A DNA stretch of 64,000 nucleotides from Spirosoma aureum (lineage in GTDB: Bacteria > Bacteroidota > Bacteroidia > Cytophagales > Spirosomataceae): positions 5,602,501 to 5,666,500 of the forward strand of contig NZ_CP050063.1 in NCBI RefSeq assembly GCF_011604685.1, in the 5' to 3' direction. Both the position numbers and the translations under genes were made by a program. This document shows, piece by piece, positions 9,185 through 17,870 of the stretch. Positions within the stretch are counted from its first letter, which is position 1. The number at the start of each line of letters is the position of its first letter. Under the pieces are notes generated by a model. It searched no databases and was not told the origin of the DNA. It was given only the letters and a program-made list of their open reading frames with translations.

Positions 9185-9772
9185 ATGGACTTCCAGGAAT
9201 TAATGCTGACCTATGGCTACCCCATCCTATTTCTTGGCGTATTGCTGGAAAGTGAAGCTTTTCTGCTGGTAGGTGTTTACCTGGCACACCGGGGATACTT
9301 CTCGCTGGCAGGCGTCATCTGTGTAGCTGCCCTATCTTCTTTTGTCATCGCTCAATTTTGTTACTACCTGGGACACCGTTATGGCAGTTCATTTCTGACC
9401 AGGCGGCCCCGCTGGCAAGGTCGCTATAACCGAGTGGAGAAATTGATGGTCCGCTATGGATCTACGCTGGTCGTGGGCTTTCGCGCGTTCTACGGCCTTC
9501 GTGGAGCCATTCCTGCCGCCGTTGGGATAGCTAGTTATCCTCCCATTCGCTTTGCCTTATTGAACGCATTCGGAGCACTGCTCTGGGCCATAACCGTTGC
9601 CCTGGCAGGGCACAATCTGACCCAAGTGGGAGAAGAGGCATTTGCGTTTCTCCACGAGCAATACAAAATCGTATTTATTGGGATCGGCATCCTGGCCAGT
9701 ATTTGGATTTTTTATCGCCTGATCATTGCCAGAAGACTTAAAAGCCAACAAACTGGAGCTCGACCAATTTAA
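9185..9772 (+). CDS. DedA-family (VTT domain) membrane protein
   Basis: 195 residues with about five hydrophobic segments. DedA signatures are present: the early Glu in LGVLLESEAFLLVG and the FRAFYGLRGAIPAAVG stretch, whose Arg residues and Pro/Gly are the family's conserved motif. DedA proteins are inner-membrane proteins involved in lipid carrier (undecaprenyl phosphate, phosphatidylethanolamine) translocation and envelope homeostasis. The last seven codons and the stop lie inside a 68 bp repeat (9751-9818), so the C-terminus (about RPI) may have been set by repeat insertion. It stands alone, with a regulator converging on it from the other strand. Confidence 0.88.
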   Translation: MDFQELMLTYGYPILFLGVLLESEAFLLVGVYLAHRGYFSLAGVICVAALSSFVIAQFCYYLGHRYGSSFLTRRPRWQGRYNRVEKLMVRYGSTLVVGFRAFYGLRGAIPAAVGIASYPPIRFALLNAFGALLWAITVALAGHNLTQVGEEAFAFLHEQYKIVFIGIGILASIWIFYRLIIARRLKSQQTGARPI

Positions 9773-9818
9773 ACCGATAAGGTTTTTGAAACCGCACCAG
9801 CGGCCCGGCTTATTGGTA
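9751..9818 (+). repeat. 68 bp dispersed repeat, copy A
   Basis: 59 of 68 bases match the reverse complement of 17138-17205, by eye. It starts in the last codons of the DedA gene. Its inner word aaaccgataaggttt recurs exactly as the left arm of the hairpin at 57118-57150. Confidence 0.8.
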
Positions 9819-9846
9819 TATAAACATACGGAGCTTCCTCAATACG

Positions 9847-10194
9847 CTACCTGGCAAATAGTGGTTCTAATAAACTTCGATGGTCTTCGCCCCATTGAGC
9901 CGTCAACTCAATAATGGGAATCAAGCTCTGGCCCAGTGGTGTGAGTTCGTACTCTACCTTCAAAGGCAATTGATCAAAACTAGTTTTGGAAAGGATTCCA
10001 TGCTCCACTAACTGATTTAATTGGGTGTCTAACAGTCTTCGTGACGCTTTAGGAATCTTGCGCTGTAATTCGCCCGGCCGCCTGATGCCAGAATGAATGC
10101 TCCAGATGAGGCTGATTTTCCACTTCCCATTCATCACTTCCATGAACAGGTGGAGGCCGCAGTCGAGTTCGACCGGTAACTTTCTCTTGTACAT
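9847..10194 (-). CDS. HxlR-family winged-helix transcriptional regulator
   Basis: 115 residues, the normal HxlR length. It has the family's Cys near the N-terminus (LDCGLHLFMEVMNGKWKISLIW), the helix-turn-helix region RRPGELQRKIPKASRRLLDTQL and the wing/terminal part VEYELTPLGQSLIPII. HxlR proteins are small dimeric regulators, some of which sense electrophiles or redox stress through the N-terminal Cys. It is divergent from the aldo/keto reductase at 10285 with 90 bp between the start codons, so that reductase is its most likely target. The intergenic region contains tacggctgaatttagccct, a weak dyad that could be an operator. Confidence 0.9.
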   Translation of the reverse strand: MYKRKLPVELDCGLHLFMEVMNGKWKISLIWSIHSGIRRPGELQRKIPKASRRLLDTQLNQLVEHGILSKTSFDQLPLKVEYELTPLGQSLIPIIELTAQWGEDHRSLLEPLFAR

Positions 10195-10284
10195 CCAACA
10201 AATATAAGCTAGCTGAAGATCTTTTAAATACGGCTGAATTTAGCCCTACTTGATTGTGCCTGGCTCGCTCCTGACCTTTGCTGA

Positions 10285-11253
10285 ATGAAACATAAATTAT
10301 TCGGAACACAGACCGGTTTACCTGCCAGCGTCCTGATTATGGGTGGTTCACAGTTGGGGGACCGCCGGGGTTATGGCACCCCCACTCAGGACGCACTTCA
10401 ACTACTCGCGGCCTATACCGATGCCGGTGGAAACTTCATCGACATCTCTGACCAGTATCAGTTTGGCGAAGCGGAAGAGACGGTCGGTCGGTTTTTAGAG
10501 CACAAACGACACGATTTTATTATTTGTACCAAGTACACCCGGAGCAGTCAGTCAGACCCGTCGCCGGCCAATGGGGGTAATCACCGGAAGGCCATGCGCC
10601 AGGCAATAGAGAGCAGTCTGAAACGCCTGAGAACGGATTACATCGACATCTATATGCCGCATTTTGATGATGGTGTAACGCCCATAGAGGAAACCGTTCG
10701 TGGGCTGGAAGATCTGGTTACCGCTGGAAAAGTTTTATATACAGGGTTGGCTAATTTCCCCGCCTGGAAAGTGGCTACCATCGCTGCTTCTATGCCGCTG
10801 ACGACGATTCAGATCGAATACAACCTGCTACAACGAACCGCAGAACGAGAGCTAACGCCAATGGCTGAATACGTTGGATTGGGTATAATGGGTTACTCTC
10901 CCCTGGCTGGGGGATTACTGACGGGGAAGTACCGGCAGGGATCCTCTGGGCGTTTGACACGTACTGCGGCCGATGGTTCTCAGGAAGACGAGCGAACAAA
11001 GGCAGTAATCGATCAACTGGAGCTGATGGCCAGCGAACTCGATGCCACTCCGGGACAGATAGCGTTGGCCTGGGTACTGAGTAAAGCAATATTTCCGATC
11101 ATCGGCGCACGGACAATAGCCCAACTGGAGACTAGTTTGAAGGCGACTGATATTCTGCTAACTGCCAATCAGGTAACGCGTCTCGATGAGGTTAGCGCCA
11201 TTGCGAAGGGTTATCCACAGGAGGTGCTTGCTTCAGTGCAGAATAAATACTGA
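10285..11253 (+). CDS. Aldo/keto reductase
   Basis: 322 residues, a full-length (beta/alpha)8 AKR. The catalytic set is visible: Asp and Tyr in FIDISDQYQFGEAEE, Lys in FIICTKYTR, His in IDIYMPHFDD. The C-terminal NADP-binding loop (FPIIGARTIAQLETSL) is of the usual form. It should reduce aldehydes or ketones with NADPH in the cytoplasm; substrate unknown. Transcribed away from the HxlR regulator. The word ctgacctttgc lies just before the start (10271-10281) and recurs before the next AKR gene at 11414-11424. Confidence 0.9.
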   Translation: MKHKLFGTQTGLPASVLIMGGSQLGDRRGYGTPTQDALQLLAAYTDAGGNFIDISDQYQFGEAEETVGRFLEHKRHDFIICTKYTRSSQSDPSPANGGNHRKAMRQAIESSLKRLRTDYIDIYMPHFDDGVTPIEETVRGLEDLVTAGKVLYTGLANFPAWKVATIAASMPLTTIQIEYNLLQRTAERELTPMAEYVGLGIMGYSPLAGGLLTGKYRQGSSGRLTRTAADGSQEDERTKAVIDQLELMASELDATPGQIALAWVLSKAIFPIIGARTIAQLETSLKATDILLTANQVTRLDEVSAIAKGYPQEVLASVQNKY

Positions 11254-11393
11254 GCGGCCGCTTTCAACACTATGTCAGACTGGTCTATATAGTTACCATC
11301 TCACAAAACAATCATGGCTACTGTATGCGGCTTTGACACAAGCGGAAAGCGCCAATGACCCATACAGACAAGTAAGTTGAGCCGTAGACGAAA

Positions 11394-11424
11394 TTCGGCA
11401 ATGCCGAACAACGCTGACCTTTGC
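11394..11424 (+). promoter_or_regulatory. Palindrome and putative -7 element before the second aldo/keto reductase
   Basis: 11394-11408 is a 15 bp perfect dyad with 7 bp arms (ttcggca, a, tgccgaa). Six bases further is ctgacctttgc, whose gaccTTTG is one mismatch from the Bacteroidetes -7 consensus TAnnTTTG. If this is the promoter, the TTG at 11421 cannot be the start codon. That supports the ATG at 11451. Confidence 0.4.
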
Positions 11425-11450
11425 ATGAGTTAAATCATACAACATCAGCA

Positions 11451-12422
11451 ATGACGACGATCACTAAAATAAATCTGGGTAAAAACGGGCCACTCGTTTC
11501 CAAACTTGGCCTAGGCTGTATGCGCATGTCGTCGGTATGGGGCGGTCCGACAAATGACGAGCATGAAAGTGAAGCAACCATTCAACTGGCGTTGGACAGC
11601 GGCATCAATTTCCTGAATACCGGAGACTTTTACGGAAGCGGCCACAACGAGCTGTTAGTTGGCAAAGCCATCAAAGGCCGGCGGGACGACGCTTTCATTA
11701 GTGTTAAATTTGGGGCTATTTTTTACAACGGTCAATGGATTGGGCTGGACTTGCGCCCTGTTGCCATCAAGAATTTTATCAATTATTCGCTGGTACGCCT
11801 GGGTATCGATACCATTGACCTGTATCAGCCATGCAGACTTGATAATAGTGTTCCCATTGAAGAGGTGATTGGTACAATTGCCGACCTGATCCAGGAAGGA
11901 AAAGTTCGTTACCTGGGTGTTTCTGAAATAACGGCGGATCAACTGCGCAAAGCCCATAGCGTTCACCCTGTAACTGCCCTGGAAATTGGGTATTCATTGG
12001 CCGATCGTCAGATTGAAAGCGACCTGCTTCCTGCAGCGAAGGAATTGGGTATTGGCGTCGTGGCCTTTGCCAATACAGCCGAAGGGCTACTCACTGGTGA
12101 GATGAAAGCACCCCTTCCGGCCAATGATTACCATACGCATTTCTCACGTTTTCAGGGCGAAAATCTGATCAGGAATCTGGAAAAGGTGAACGTATTAAAG
12201 CAAATGGCAACCGAAAAAGGATACACGCCGACCCAACTGGCCATCGCCTGGGTCAATAGGCAGGGCGATCATATCATGCCTTTGGTCAGCATGAGTCGAC
12301 GATCGCGGCTCCCAGAAAACATCGAGGCCATGGAGATCGAGTTCACAGCTGAGGAGATGGATACACTGACTTCACAGTTTTCGCCGGGCGCGATCCTTGG
12401 CGGCACATATCTTCAGCGATAA
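11451..12422 (+). CDS. Aldo/keto reductase without the canonical catalytic His
   Basis: 323 residues from the ATG at 11451; an upstream TTG at 11421 in the same frame would overlap a putative promoter, and the family's N-terminus (ITKINLGKNGPLVSKLGLG) begins just after 11451. Tyr (TGDFYGSGHNE) and Lys (ISVKFG) are present. Where most AKRs have a His in the LYYQHRVD-type strand, this one reads LYQPCRLD, so the His is replaced by a Pro-Cys pair. Several AKR subgroups tolerate Ala or other residues there (LYQPARLD type), so it may still be active. The C-terminal MPLVSMSRRSRLPENI corresponds to the cofactor loop. It is 41 bp ahead of the AraC gene and probably co-transcribed with it. Confidence 0.88.
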   Translation: MTTITKINLGKNGPLVSKLGLGCMRMSSVWGGPTNDEHESEATIQLALDSGINFLNTGDFYGSGHNELLVGKAIKGRRDDAFISVKFGAIFYNGQWIGLDLRPVAIKNFINYSLVRLGIDTIDLYQPCRLDNSVPIEEVIGTIADLIQEGKVRYLGVSEITADQLRKAHSVHPVTALEIGYSLADRQIESDLLPAAKELGIGVVAFANTAEGLLTGEMKAPLPANDYHTHFSRFQGENLIRNLEKVNVLKQMATEKGYTPTQLAIAWVNRQGDHIMPLVSMSRRSRLPENIEAMEIEFTAEEMDTLTSQFSPGAILGGTYLQR

Positions 12423-12463
12423 CAGGGCGGTGCATAAGCCCTACATTTTACTATCTTTACCTA

Positions 12464-13276
12464 GTGACGAACCCAATTGAAATAATCCCCGGAGTTATTT
12501 TTTTCTCGTATCTCTCGACCATGAGGAAGGAGAAGGTAGCTTTTATGGAACACAATACCCTGGTATTGCAGGTGTCAGGTCGTTTCTCACTCGAAACGGC
12601 CACCGAAAAGATCTCGATGGGGATCGGTGAGATGTTACTGATCCAAAAAAATCAATTGGGGGAACTGACCAAGACTCCTCTGGAAGGCGGGACGTATCAA
12701 ACCATTGTCATCAGTCTGAAAGAAGATCTGCTGAGGCAGATTGCCCTGGAGGAGCAAATCGAAATCGGTCAAAAATACCTGGGTCCACCCAACGTTCTGA
12801 TTCCTGCAAACGATTTTTTGCGGGCTTTCTTTCAGTCCGTGATGCCCTATGTTGCTCATCCGCAAGAGAGAATTACTCAGGCTATGGGCAAGCTGAAAGT
12901 CAGGGAGGCTGTTCATCTTCTGCTACATACCAAGCCGGAACTGGAGACATTCTTATTCGACTTTTCGGAACCCTATAAGCTGGATATGGAAAAGTTCATG
13001 CTTAGCAATTTTCATTACAACGTTCCGGTTGAACAATTTGCCAGACTAACGGGTCGAAGCCTGGCGGGATTCAAGCGTGATTTCCAGAAGATATTTGGCA
13101 TGGCACCCCGGCACTGGCTACAGGAAAGGCGGCTTGCAGAAGCCCGGCATCTAATCGAAACCAAGCACAAAAAACCCTCTGCGATCTACCTCGAACTTGG
13201 CTTTGAAAGTCTGTCTCATTTCTCGCATTCGTTTAAGCGAAAATACGGCAAGTCTCCCACCGAGTGGTCCGTTTAG
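12464..13276 (+). CDS. AraC-family transcriptional regulator
   Basis: 270 residues. The start is a GTG that keeps the whole N-terminal sensor part; the next ATG would cut into it. The N-terminal 150 residues are a cupin-like sensor of the type found in Bacteroidota AraC proteins. The C-terminal 100 residues carry two helix-turn-helix units, with VEQFARLTGRSLAGFKRDF as the first recognition region and PSAIYLELGFESLSHFSHSF as the family's second signature. It is similar in layout to the AraC protein at 18767-19552. It probably controls the preceding aldo/keto reductase gene. The ligand is unknown. Confidence 0.9.
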   Translation: MTNPIEIIPGVIFFSYLSTMRKEKVAFMEHNTLVLQVSGRFSLETATEKISMGIGEMLLIQKNQLGELTKTPLEGGTYQTIVISLKEDLLRQIALEEQIEIGQKYLGPPNVLIPANDFLRAFFQSVMPYVAHPQERITQAMGKLKVREAVHLLLHTKPELETFLFDFSEPYKLDMEKFMLSNFHYNVPVEQFARLTGRSLAGFKRDFQKIFGMAPRHWLQERRLAEARHLIETKHKKPSAIYLELGFESLSHFSHSFKRKYGKSPTEWSV

Positions 13277-13301
13277 GGTGGCCTGTCCTGTTGACAGAAT
13301 G

Positions 13302-13337
13302 AACTCTGGAGGCTGTGTTCCCACAGCCTCCAGAGTT
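13302..13337 (+). terminator. Rho-independent-type terminator after the AraC gene
   Basis: A 16 bp perfect stem (13302-13317 with 13322-13337) around a 4 nt loop, 25 bp after the stop and followed by ttttc. Two weaker dyads follow at 13390-13428 (9 bp arms) and 13459-13475 (7 bp arms), ahead of the converging small gene. Confidence 0.75.
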
Positions 13338-13493
13338 TTCCTCTATTATGTATTACAACTAACGTTTTGTTTTCACTAAAAGAACCACGGCTCCTGAGTT
13401 CGTTCATCGGCTGGCGAGCCTCAGGAGCGTGATCTACCAAGCAAGCTGGTTTGAGTCGTAGCGATCGAATCGCTAAAACCCAGGTTTCTGCAC

Positions 13494-13886
13494 TTACTGA
13501 CCCGTTTGGGCGTTCGGTTTACTAGACGACGAATCACCTGTTTTAGCCACCATTCGAGTGGTTGAGTTCGGCAGACTAACGCGCTGAATTTTATAATTCC
13601 GAAGAGCTACATCCGTTTCCGGCGTATGCGGCAACACCACACCTCCCGTTGGTACGGCTCCCGGTACCTGGTGTTTGTAGTTGGCCAGCGGAGCCGTGCC
13701 CAACCCAGGTGCACGAACGGAAGCGCCAGACTTGTTTTCCCATTGGCGAGCCGTGGCTGCTTTATTGGCGTGCTTGTAGTTATGCGTCGAGTAGGTGTGA
13801 TCGTTCCGTACTTTGTTATCATCCTGGGCCGAGGCTGTTATCAACGAAAGGCCGCTGAGGGCTGCTATTAATAAGATCCGTTTCAT
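13494..13886 (-). CDS. Small secreted protein of unknown function
   Basis: 130 residues with a clear signal peptide (KRILLIAALSGLSLITASAQ, cleaved after AQ). The mature part is short, polar and rich in His, Asn, Thr and Ser. Notable are NDHTYSTHNYKHANKAATA and a proline-rich middle (GAVPTGGVVLPHTPETD). No domain or catalytic motif is visible, and it is probably largely unstructured in the periplasm or outside. It stands alone between a converging AraC gene and a histidine kinase gene further upstream on the same strand, 214 bp away. Real-gene status rests on the signal peptide and codon-like composition. Confidence 0.7.
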   Translation of the reverse strand: MKRILLIAALSGLSLITASAQDDNKVRNDHTYSTHNYKHANKAATARQWENKSGASVRAPGLGTAPLANYKHQVPGAVPTGGVVLPHTPETDVALRNYKIQRVSLPNSTTRMVAKTGDSSSSKPNAQTGQ

Positions 13887-14100
13887 GGTTTGTCTAATTT
13901 AGTCGTTATCCAGCTCAATTTGAGACCGTTTCATCTCATCTGCTGGTTGACTTCACAAAGCTCGTACACCGGCATTAGGCTCGTGTTAGAGCCGCATTAG
14001 AACGGAATTAGAAATGCAGTTAGCTGTCTGAGGGCCTGATCAAAATGTAACTTATCTGCCCGATGCGAACGGTAAATTGGGCAACAACAAACCAGGAATA

Positions 14101-15462
14101 CTAGTGAGGTAAGATAACCGTAAAGGTTGTTCCTGCGTCAACGGATGAATCAACCTGGATCTGTCCCTGGTGTAGTTTGATTATGCGCTCCGTAAGCGCC
14201 AGACCGATTCCATGGCCGGGATGGCCAGTGGCGTTCCGCCCTCGCTGGAAGGGACTGAAAATAATGGCCAGTTGATCGGGGGCAATAACGGAACCTGTGT
14301 TATGAACCGTCAGTTGTATCGCGGCATCCTGGCTAGTCAATTGTACCCAAACGGTACGGTCTGGTGAGAACTTTCCGCCGTTATCCAGCAAATTAAAAAA
14401 AGCCGTCCGCAATAGAGCCTCACTACCCATCATTTGCCAGATAGGGGTTCCTTTCGTGTTCGAGTCAATGTTCAGATAAATCGTATACGTCGGCTGGATT
14501 CGCTGGAACTCCAACCGGATCTGCTCAAGGAGGGTGTCCAGTTGCACAGGGGCCATTGGTACGGCGGAAGCATCCATGCTGGCATTGGCCAGCGCCAATA
14601 ATCCATTGGCCATTCGGTTTAAACCACGAACATCCTCCAGAACCGACCGAAGCGTAGCCCGTAACTCGTCTGGTTCATCGTCGGCCAGCAGCGAGACTTC
14701 CAACTGACCTGTAATAGCGGTGAGGGGCGTTCGTAATTCATGGGAAGCACTCGATACAAACGAACGTTGCAAGCGGAAAGCCTCTTCCAACCGACTTAAC
14801 ATCCGGTTGAATCGCTGAACTAACCGGGTTAACTCGTCGCCCTGCGATTCTTCGGGTAAGCGCAGGGAGAGATTTGAAGCTGTTATAGCGTCGATCTGTC
14901 GATTAATCCGACTGATGGGCCGAAGCATACGACCCACAAAAAAACGGCCAGCGAGCAATAGCAGGCCAATCATGACGCACCAACCCACACCGAGTAGTTT
15001 ACCTAAGTTCATTACCGTACGGGTTCCATACGTATCCACCGCGGAGGCTACAATGACAAACGGCTGCTGATGGTCGTTAAATAAGATACCCACGATCTCA
15101 CGATTGGCTTCTTTCCAGACCGCCCGTCGGCTTTGTCGAATGTGATTCAGGTTTTCGGGGGTGAGCGTGAGGTAGTCCGTTCCACTTTCGTAGACCAGTT
15201 TGTTCTGTGTATTGTAAATGATAATCTCTTCCTCTGGAAGAACCGTCAGATGATTTTTGTCCAGTAATTTATAGAGGGTTGGACCAATTCGCTCCTGGCT
15301 CAGCAGCAGATGGCCCGCCGTTGTCGCTTCTGCCAGAAGACGCTCCTGAAATTGGTGCTCCCGGTATTGATCGGCCAGCTTGAACAGTAGCCCGCAAAAC
15401 AAAGCCAATAAAACCGAGACAATGGCGGTGAACAAAAGGGTCAGTCGGGTACGGAGGCTCAT
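14101..15462 (-). CDS. Membrane sensor histidine kinase, HAMP type
   Basis: 453 residues. Order: first membrane helix (about 8-30), a periplasmic sensor domain of about 125 residues, second membrane helix (about 153-176), HAMP linker, then the kinase core. The H-box is SSASHELRTPLTAI with phospho-acceptor H241; the N-box is NLLDNGGKFS and the G2 box GHGIGLALTERI. It is a standard OmpR-partner kinase. The gene overlaps the response regulator stop by 4 bp (ATGA), so the two are translationally coupled. The signal is unknown; the TerC gene upstream in the same direction hints at metal or envelope stress, but only by position. Confidence 0.92.
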   Translation of the reverse strand: MSLRTRLTLLFTAIVSVLLALFCGLLFKLADQYREHQFQERLLAEATTAGHLLLSQERIGPTLYKLLDKNHLTVLPEEEIIIYNTQNKLVYESGTDYLTLTPENLNHIRQSRRAVWKEANREIVGILFNDHQQPFVIVASAVDTYGTRTVMNLGKLLGVGWCVMIGLLLLAGRFFVGRMLRPISRINRQIDAITASNLSLRLPEESQGDELTRLVQRFNRMLSRLEEAFRLQRSFVSSASHELRTPLTAITGQLEVSLLADDEPDELRATLRSVLEDVRGLNRMANGLLALANASMDASAVPMAPVQLDTLLEQIRLEFQRIQPTYTIYLNIDSNTKGTPIWQMMGSEALLRTAFFNLLDNGGKFSPDRTVWVQLTSQDAAIQLTVHNTGSVIAPDQLAIIFSPFQRGRNATGHPGHGIGLALTERIIKLHQGQIQVDSSVDAGTTFTVILPH

Positions 15463-16154
15463 TTTTCTTTAAGCACATAACCCATTCCGATCAAGGTATG
15501 AATGAGTTTGACGGGTGAATCTTTGTCGATTTTAGCGCGCAGGTAACTAATGTAAACATCAATCACATTCGTTCCGGTATCGAAGCCGATATCCCAAACC
15601 TGCTCAGCAATATCAACCCGCGAAACAACCCGTCCGGCATTGCGCATCAGGTACTCCAGCAGGGAAAACTCACGGGCGGTCAAGTCAATGGATTCTCCCC
15701 GTCGACGGGCTACACGTTGATGAAGGTCCAGTTCCAGGTCGGCCACGCGAAGTATTTGCATTTCTTCTTCATTTGGGGTCGACCGGCGGAGCAGGGCTTT
15801 TACCCGAGCCAGTAGTTCAAGAAAATCAAACGGTTTGGCCAGGTAATCGTCAGCACCAGCCTCAAAACCCAGTAGTTTGTCGGCGGTCGTATCCAGCGCC
15901 GTCAACATCAGAATCGGCAACCGGCTTTGCTGACTGCGGATGTACTCCGCCAGATCAAGTCCACTCAAACCTGGCAGATTAACATCCAGAATGACCAGTT
16001 TGTAGGGCGTCGTGTCGAAGAGCTGTTTACCTTCTTCACCGGTTAACGCTACATCGACCGTATAGGCCTGGGTTTGAAGTCCTTTTTTGATGAACGCAGC
16101 TACCTTAGGTTCGTCTTCAACCACCAACAAATGAGCATTGACACCAGACATCAT
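15459..16154 (-). CDS. OmpR/PhoB-family response regulator
   Basis: 231 residues. The receiver domain has the acidic pair VVEDE, phospho-acceptor D57 (VILDVNLPG), T/S in MLTALD and the conserved Lys in YLAKPF. The C-terminal winged helix has LTAREFSLLEYLMRN and a VIDVYISYLRAKI recognition helix, then the GMGYVLKE hairpin end. It is the cognate regulator of the overlapping histidine kinase. The TerC gene is 103 bp upstream in the same direction and may be a target or part of the transcript. Confidence 0.93.
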   Translation of the reverse strand: MMSGVNAHLLVVEDEPKVAAFIKKGLQTQAYTVDVALTGEEGKQLFDTTPYKLVILDVNLPGLSGLDLAEYIRSQQSRLPILMLTALDTTADKLLGFEAGADDYLAKPFDFLELLARVKALLRRSTPNEEEMQILRVADLELDLHQRVARRRGESIDLTAREFSLLEYLMRNAGRVVSRVDIAEQVWDIGFDTGTNVIDVYISYLRAKIDKDSPVKLIHTLIGMGYVLKEK

Positions 16155-16257
16155 TATGCTAAGACTAGTTTGGGAAGCGAAACCGATCCCAGGTGTATGG
16201 AATAACTACTGGCAAGGTAGCAACCAACGCCGAATAGCGTGCATAAATCACAGTCAA

Positions 16258-16968
16258 TCAGTTGCCAGGTTTACCTGGGCGGACTGTCTTCATCTGAATC
16301 ACATCGACCAGAAAGGCAAAGGCCATAGAAAAATAGATATAGCCTTTAGGTATTTCAACATGTAATCCTTCGGCTACCAGCGACATACCGATGATCAATA
16401 AAAAACAGAGAGCCAGAATCTTGAACGAGGGATGACGGCTAATAAACGAAGCAATCGGTTTGGAGGCCACCAGCATGATGCCTACCGTGACGATGACGGC
16501 GGTGTACATCACCCAAAGCTGCTCGACCATTCCGACAGCCGTAATAATGGAGTCGATGGAAAATACCAGATCCAGGATGAGAACCTGGATCAGCAAATCC
16601 CGAAATGTGGCTTTGGCCGTATCCGGCGCATTGGCATCGTCGCCCAGTTCGGCTTTATGGTAAATCTCTTTGGTACTTTTGTAAATCAGGAATAATCCAC
16701 CTGCCAGTAAAATCAGCCCCTTTCCCGTGATGGCGATACCCGATATAACAAACAGGGTTTGGTCGAGCTCCATGATCCAGGCAATGAGAGCGAGCAGCCC
16801 TAACCGCATGACCATCGATAGTCCGATACCCCAGTAGCGTAACCTGTCGCGCTGTTCATCCGGTAGCTTATCGGCCAGAATAGAGATAAAAATGATGTTG
16901 TCAATGCCCAGAATGGTTTCCAGAACGATCAGTGTCAAAAGGGGAACAATATTATCGGCCAATTGCAT
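16258..16968 (-). CDS. TerC-family integral membrane protein
   Basis: 236 residues with about seven hydrophobic segments. Both TerC signature acidic motifs are present: LETILGIDNIIFISIL near the N-terminus and LDLVFSIDSIITAVGM in the middle. Family members (TerC, Alx, MeeF types) are inner-membrane proteins associated with tellurite resistance and, more recently, manganese export. Size and motifs fit the short, stand-alone form without CBS/CorC domains. It lies upstream of the two-component pair on the same strand. Confidence 0.9.
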   Translation of the reverse strand: MQLADNIVPLLTLIVLETILGIDNIIFISILADKLPDEQRDRLRYWGIGLSMVMRLGLLALIAWIMELDQTLFVISGIAITGKGLILLAGGLFLIYKSTKEIYHKAELGDDANAPDTAKATFRDLLIQVLILDLVFSIDSIITAVGMVEQLWVMYTAVIVTVGIMLVASKPIASFISRHPSFKILALCFLLIIGMSLVAEGLHVEIPKGYIYFSMAFAFLVDVIQMKTVRPGKPGN

Positions 16969-17137
16969 GGAGGTAGCTCCGTTAGGTGAGATTTTATAGG
17001 CATGGTAAAAAAGCCTATAGGTACAACTGTGTTGGCAAACTGATGTTCAGGTAGCCTTTAGAAACTGGACCGCTCCCAATGCAATAGGTCAGGTTTTCTT
17101 CCAGTGCTCTTCCTATTTCTATTTAGGATTGATGACA

Positions 17138-17205
17138 AACCTATAAGCCCGGCCGCCGGTGCGGTTTCAAAAACCATATCGGTCTAAATTGGCCAAGCTC
17201 TAGTT
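17138..17205 (-). repeat. 68 bp dispersed repeat, copy B (inverted relative to copy A)
   Basis: The reverse complement matches 9751-9818 at 59 of 68 positions by eye. Here it lies wholly between two divergent genes (TerC and the SnoaL-like gene), 78 bp before the latter's ATG, so it could influence that promoter. Confidence 0.8.
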
Positions 17206-17283
17206 TACCGATAAATAAAGCAGGTTAGTTTAGGAGTATCCCTTTGGGTAGCTTTCAAATTATTTTATCTAAAGTCAACTATC

Positions 17284-17793
17284 ATGAAAATAGATTCGGT
17301 TACCAGAGGATTTTTGGTTCTTTTTCTGATTCTTTCTTCATCCAGCCTTTTTGCGCAAAACGCTAAGGATTCGGTAGCGATTCAAACTATCCTCCAGCAG
17401 GAAGATCAGGCCTGGAACAAGGGGGATGCAACGGCTTACTCCCAATCATTTTCCCGTGATGGCACCTTTACCAATATTGGGGGTATGTTCTTTAAAGGGC
17501 ATAAAGCTTTTTTAGACCAGCACGAGGTGATTTTTAAAAGCTTTTTTAAGAATACGGTCTTAAACCAGAAAATCGTGTCTCTGAAATTTATACGCTCCGA
17601 TGTCGCCATTATGGAAACCTTGTGTCAGGTTTCTGGCTTTGCCAAAGAAGGTCTTCCACCCAGAATTCAATTAGATACCAAGGGGCAACTCAATACCCGT
17701 TTATTACAGGTGTTAACCAAAGAGCCAGACGGTTGGAAAATTGTTTCCTACCACAACGTAGATGTAAAACCCGGAACTCCTATCCCCGAATAA
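17284..17793 (+). CDS. Secreted SnoaL-like (SgcJ/EcaC-type, NTF2 fold) protein
   Basis: 169 residues. A signal peptide ends SSSLFAQ. The mature part is a single NTF2-like domain: QQEDQAWNKGDATAYSQSFSRDGTFTNIGG is the family's opening helix-strand, and the last strand is PDGWKIVSYHNVD. These small cone-shaped proteins bind or convert hydrophobic small molecules or serve as accessory domains. No function can be assigned. It stands alone, converging with the glyoxalase-like gene. Confidence 0.82.
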   Translation: MKIDSVTRGFLVLFLILSSSSLFAQNAKDSVAIQTILQQEDQAWNKGDATAYSQSFSRDGTFTNIGGMFFKGHKAFLDQHEVIFKSFFKNTVLNQKIVSLKFIRSDVAIMETLCQVSGFAKEGLPPRIQLDTKGQLNTRLLQVLTKEPDGWKIVSYHNVDVKPGTPIPE

Positions 17794-17870
17794 ACGGTCT
17801 GAGCTTAGACAATTAACTAGTTGTGTAACGGCAGCCATAAGTATTTGGCGTGCGTTAGCGCATTGATTGT

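Noticed and set aside
11421..11450. TTG at 11421 as the start of the second aldo/keto reductase
   Set aside because: It lies in a -7-like element, and the family N-terminus begins after the ATG at 11451.
13390..13475. Further hairpins after the AraC terminator as separate regulatory elements
   Set aside because: Arms of only 9 and 7 bp with long or tight loops; they could be chance.
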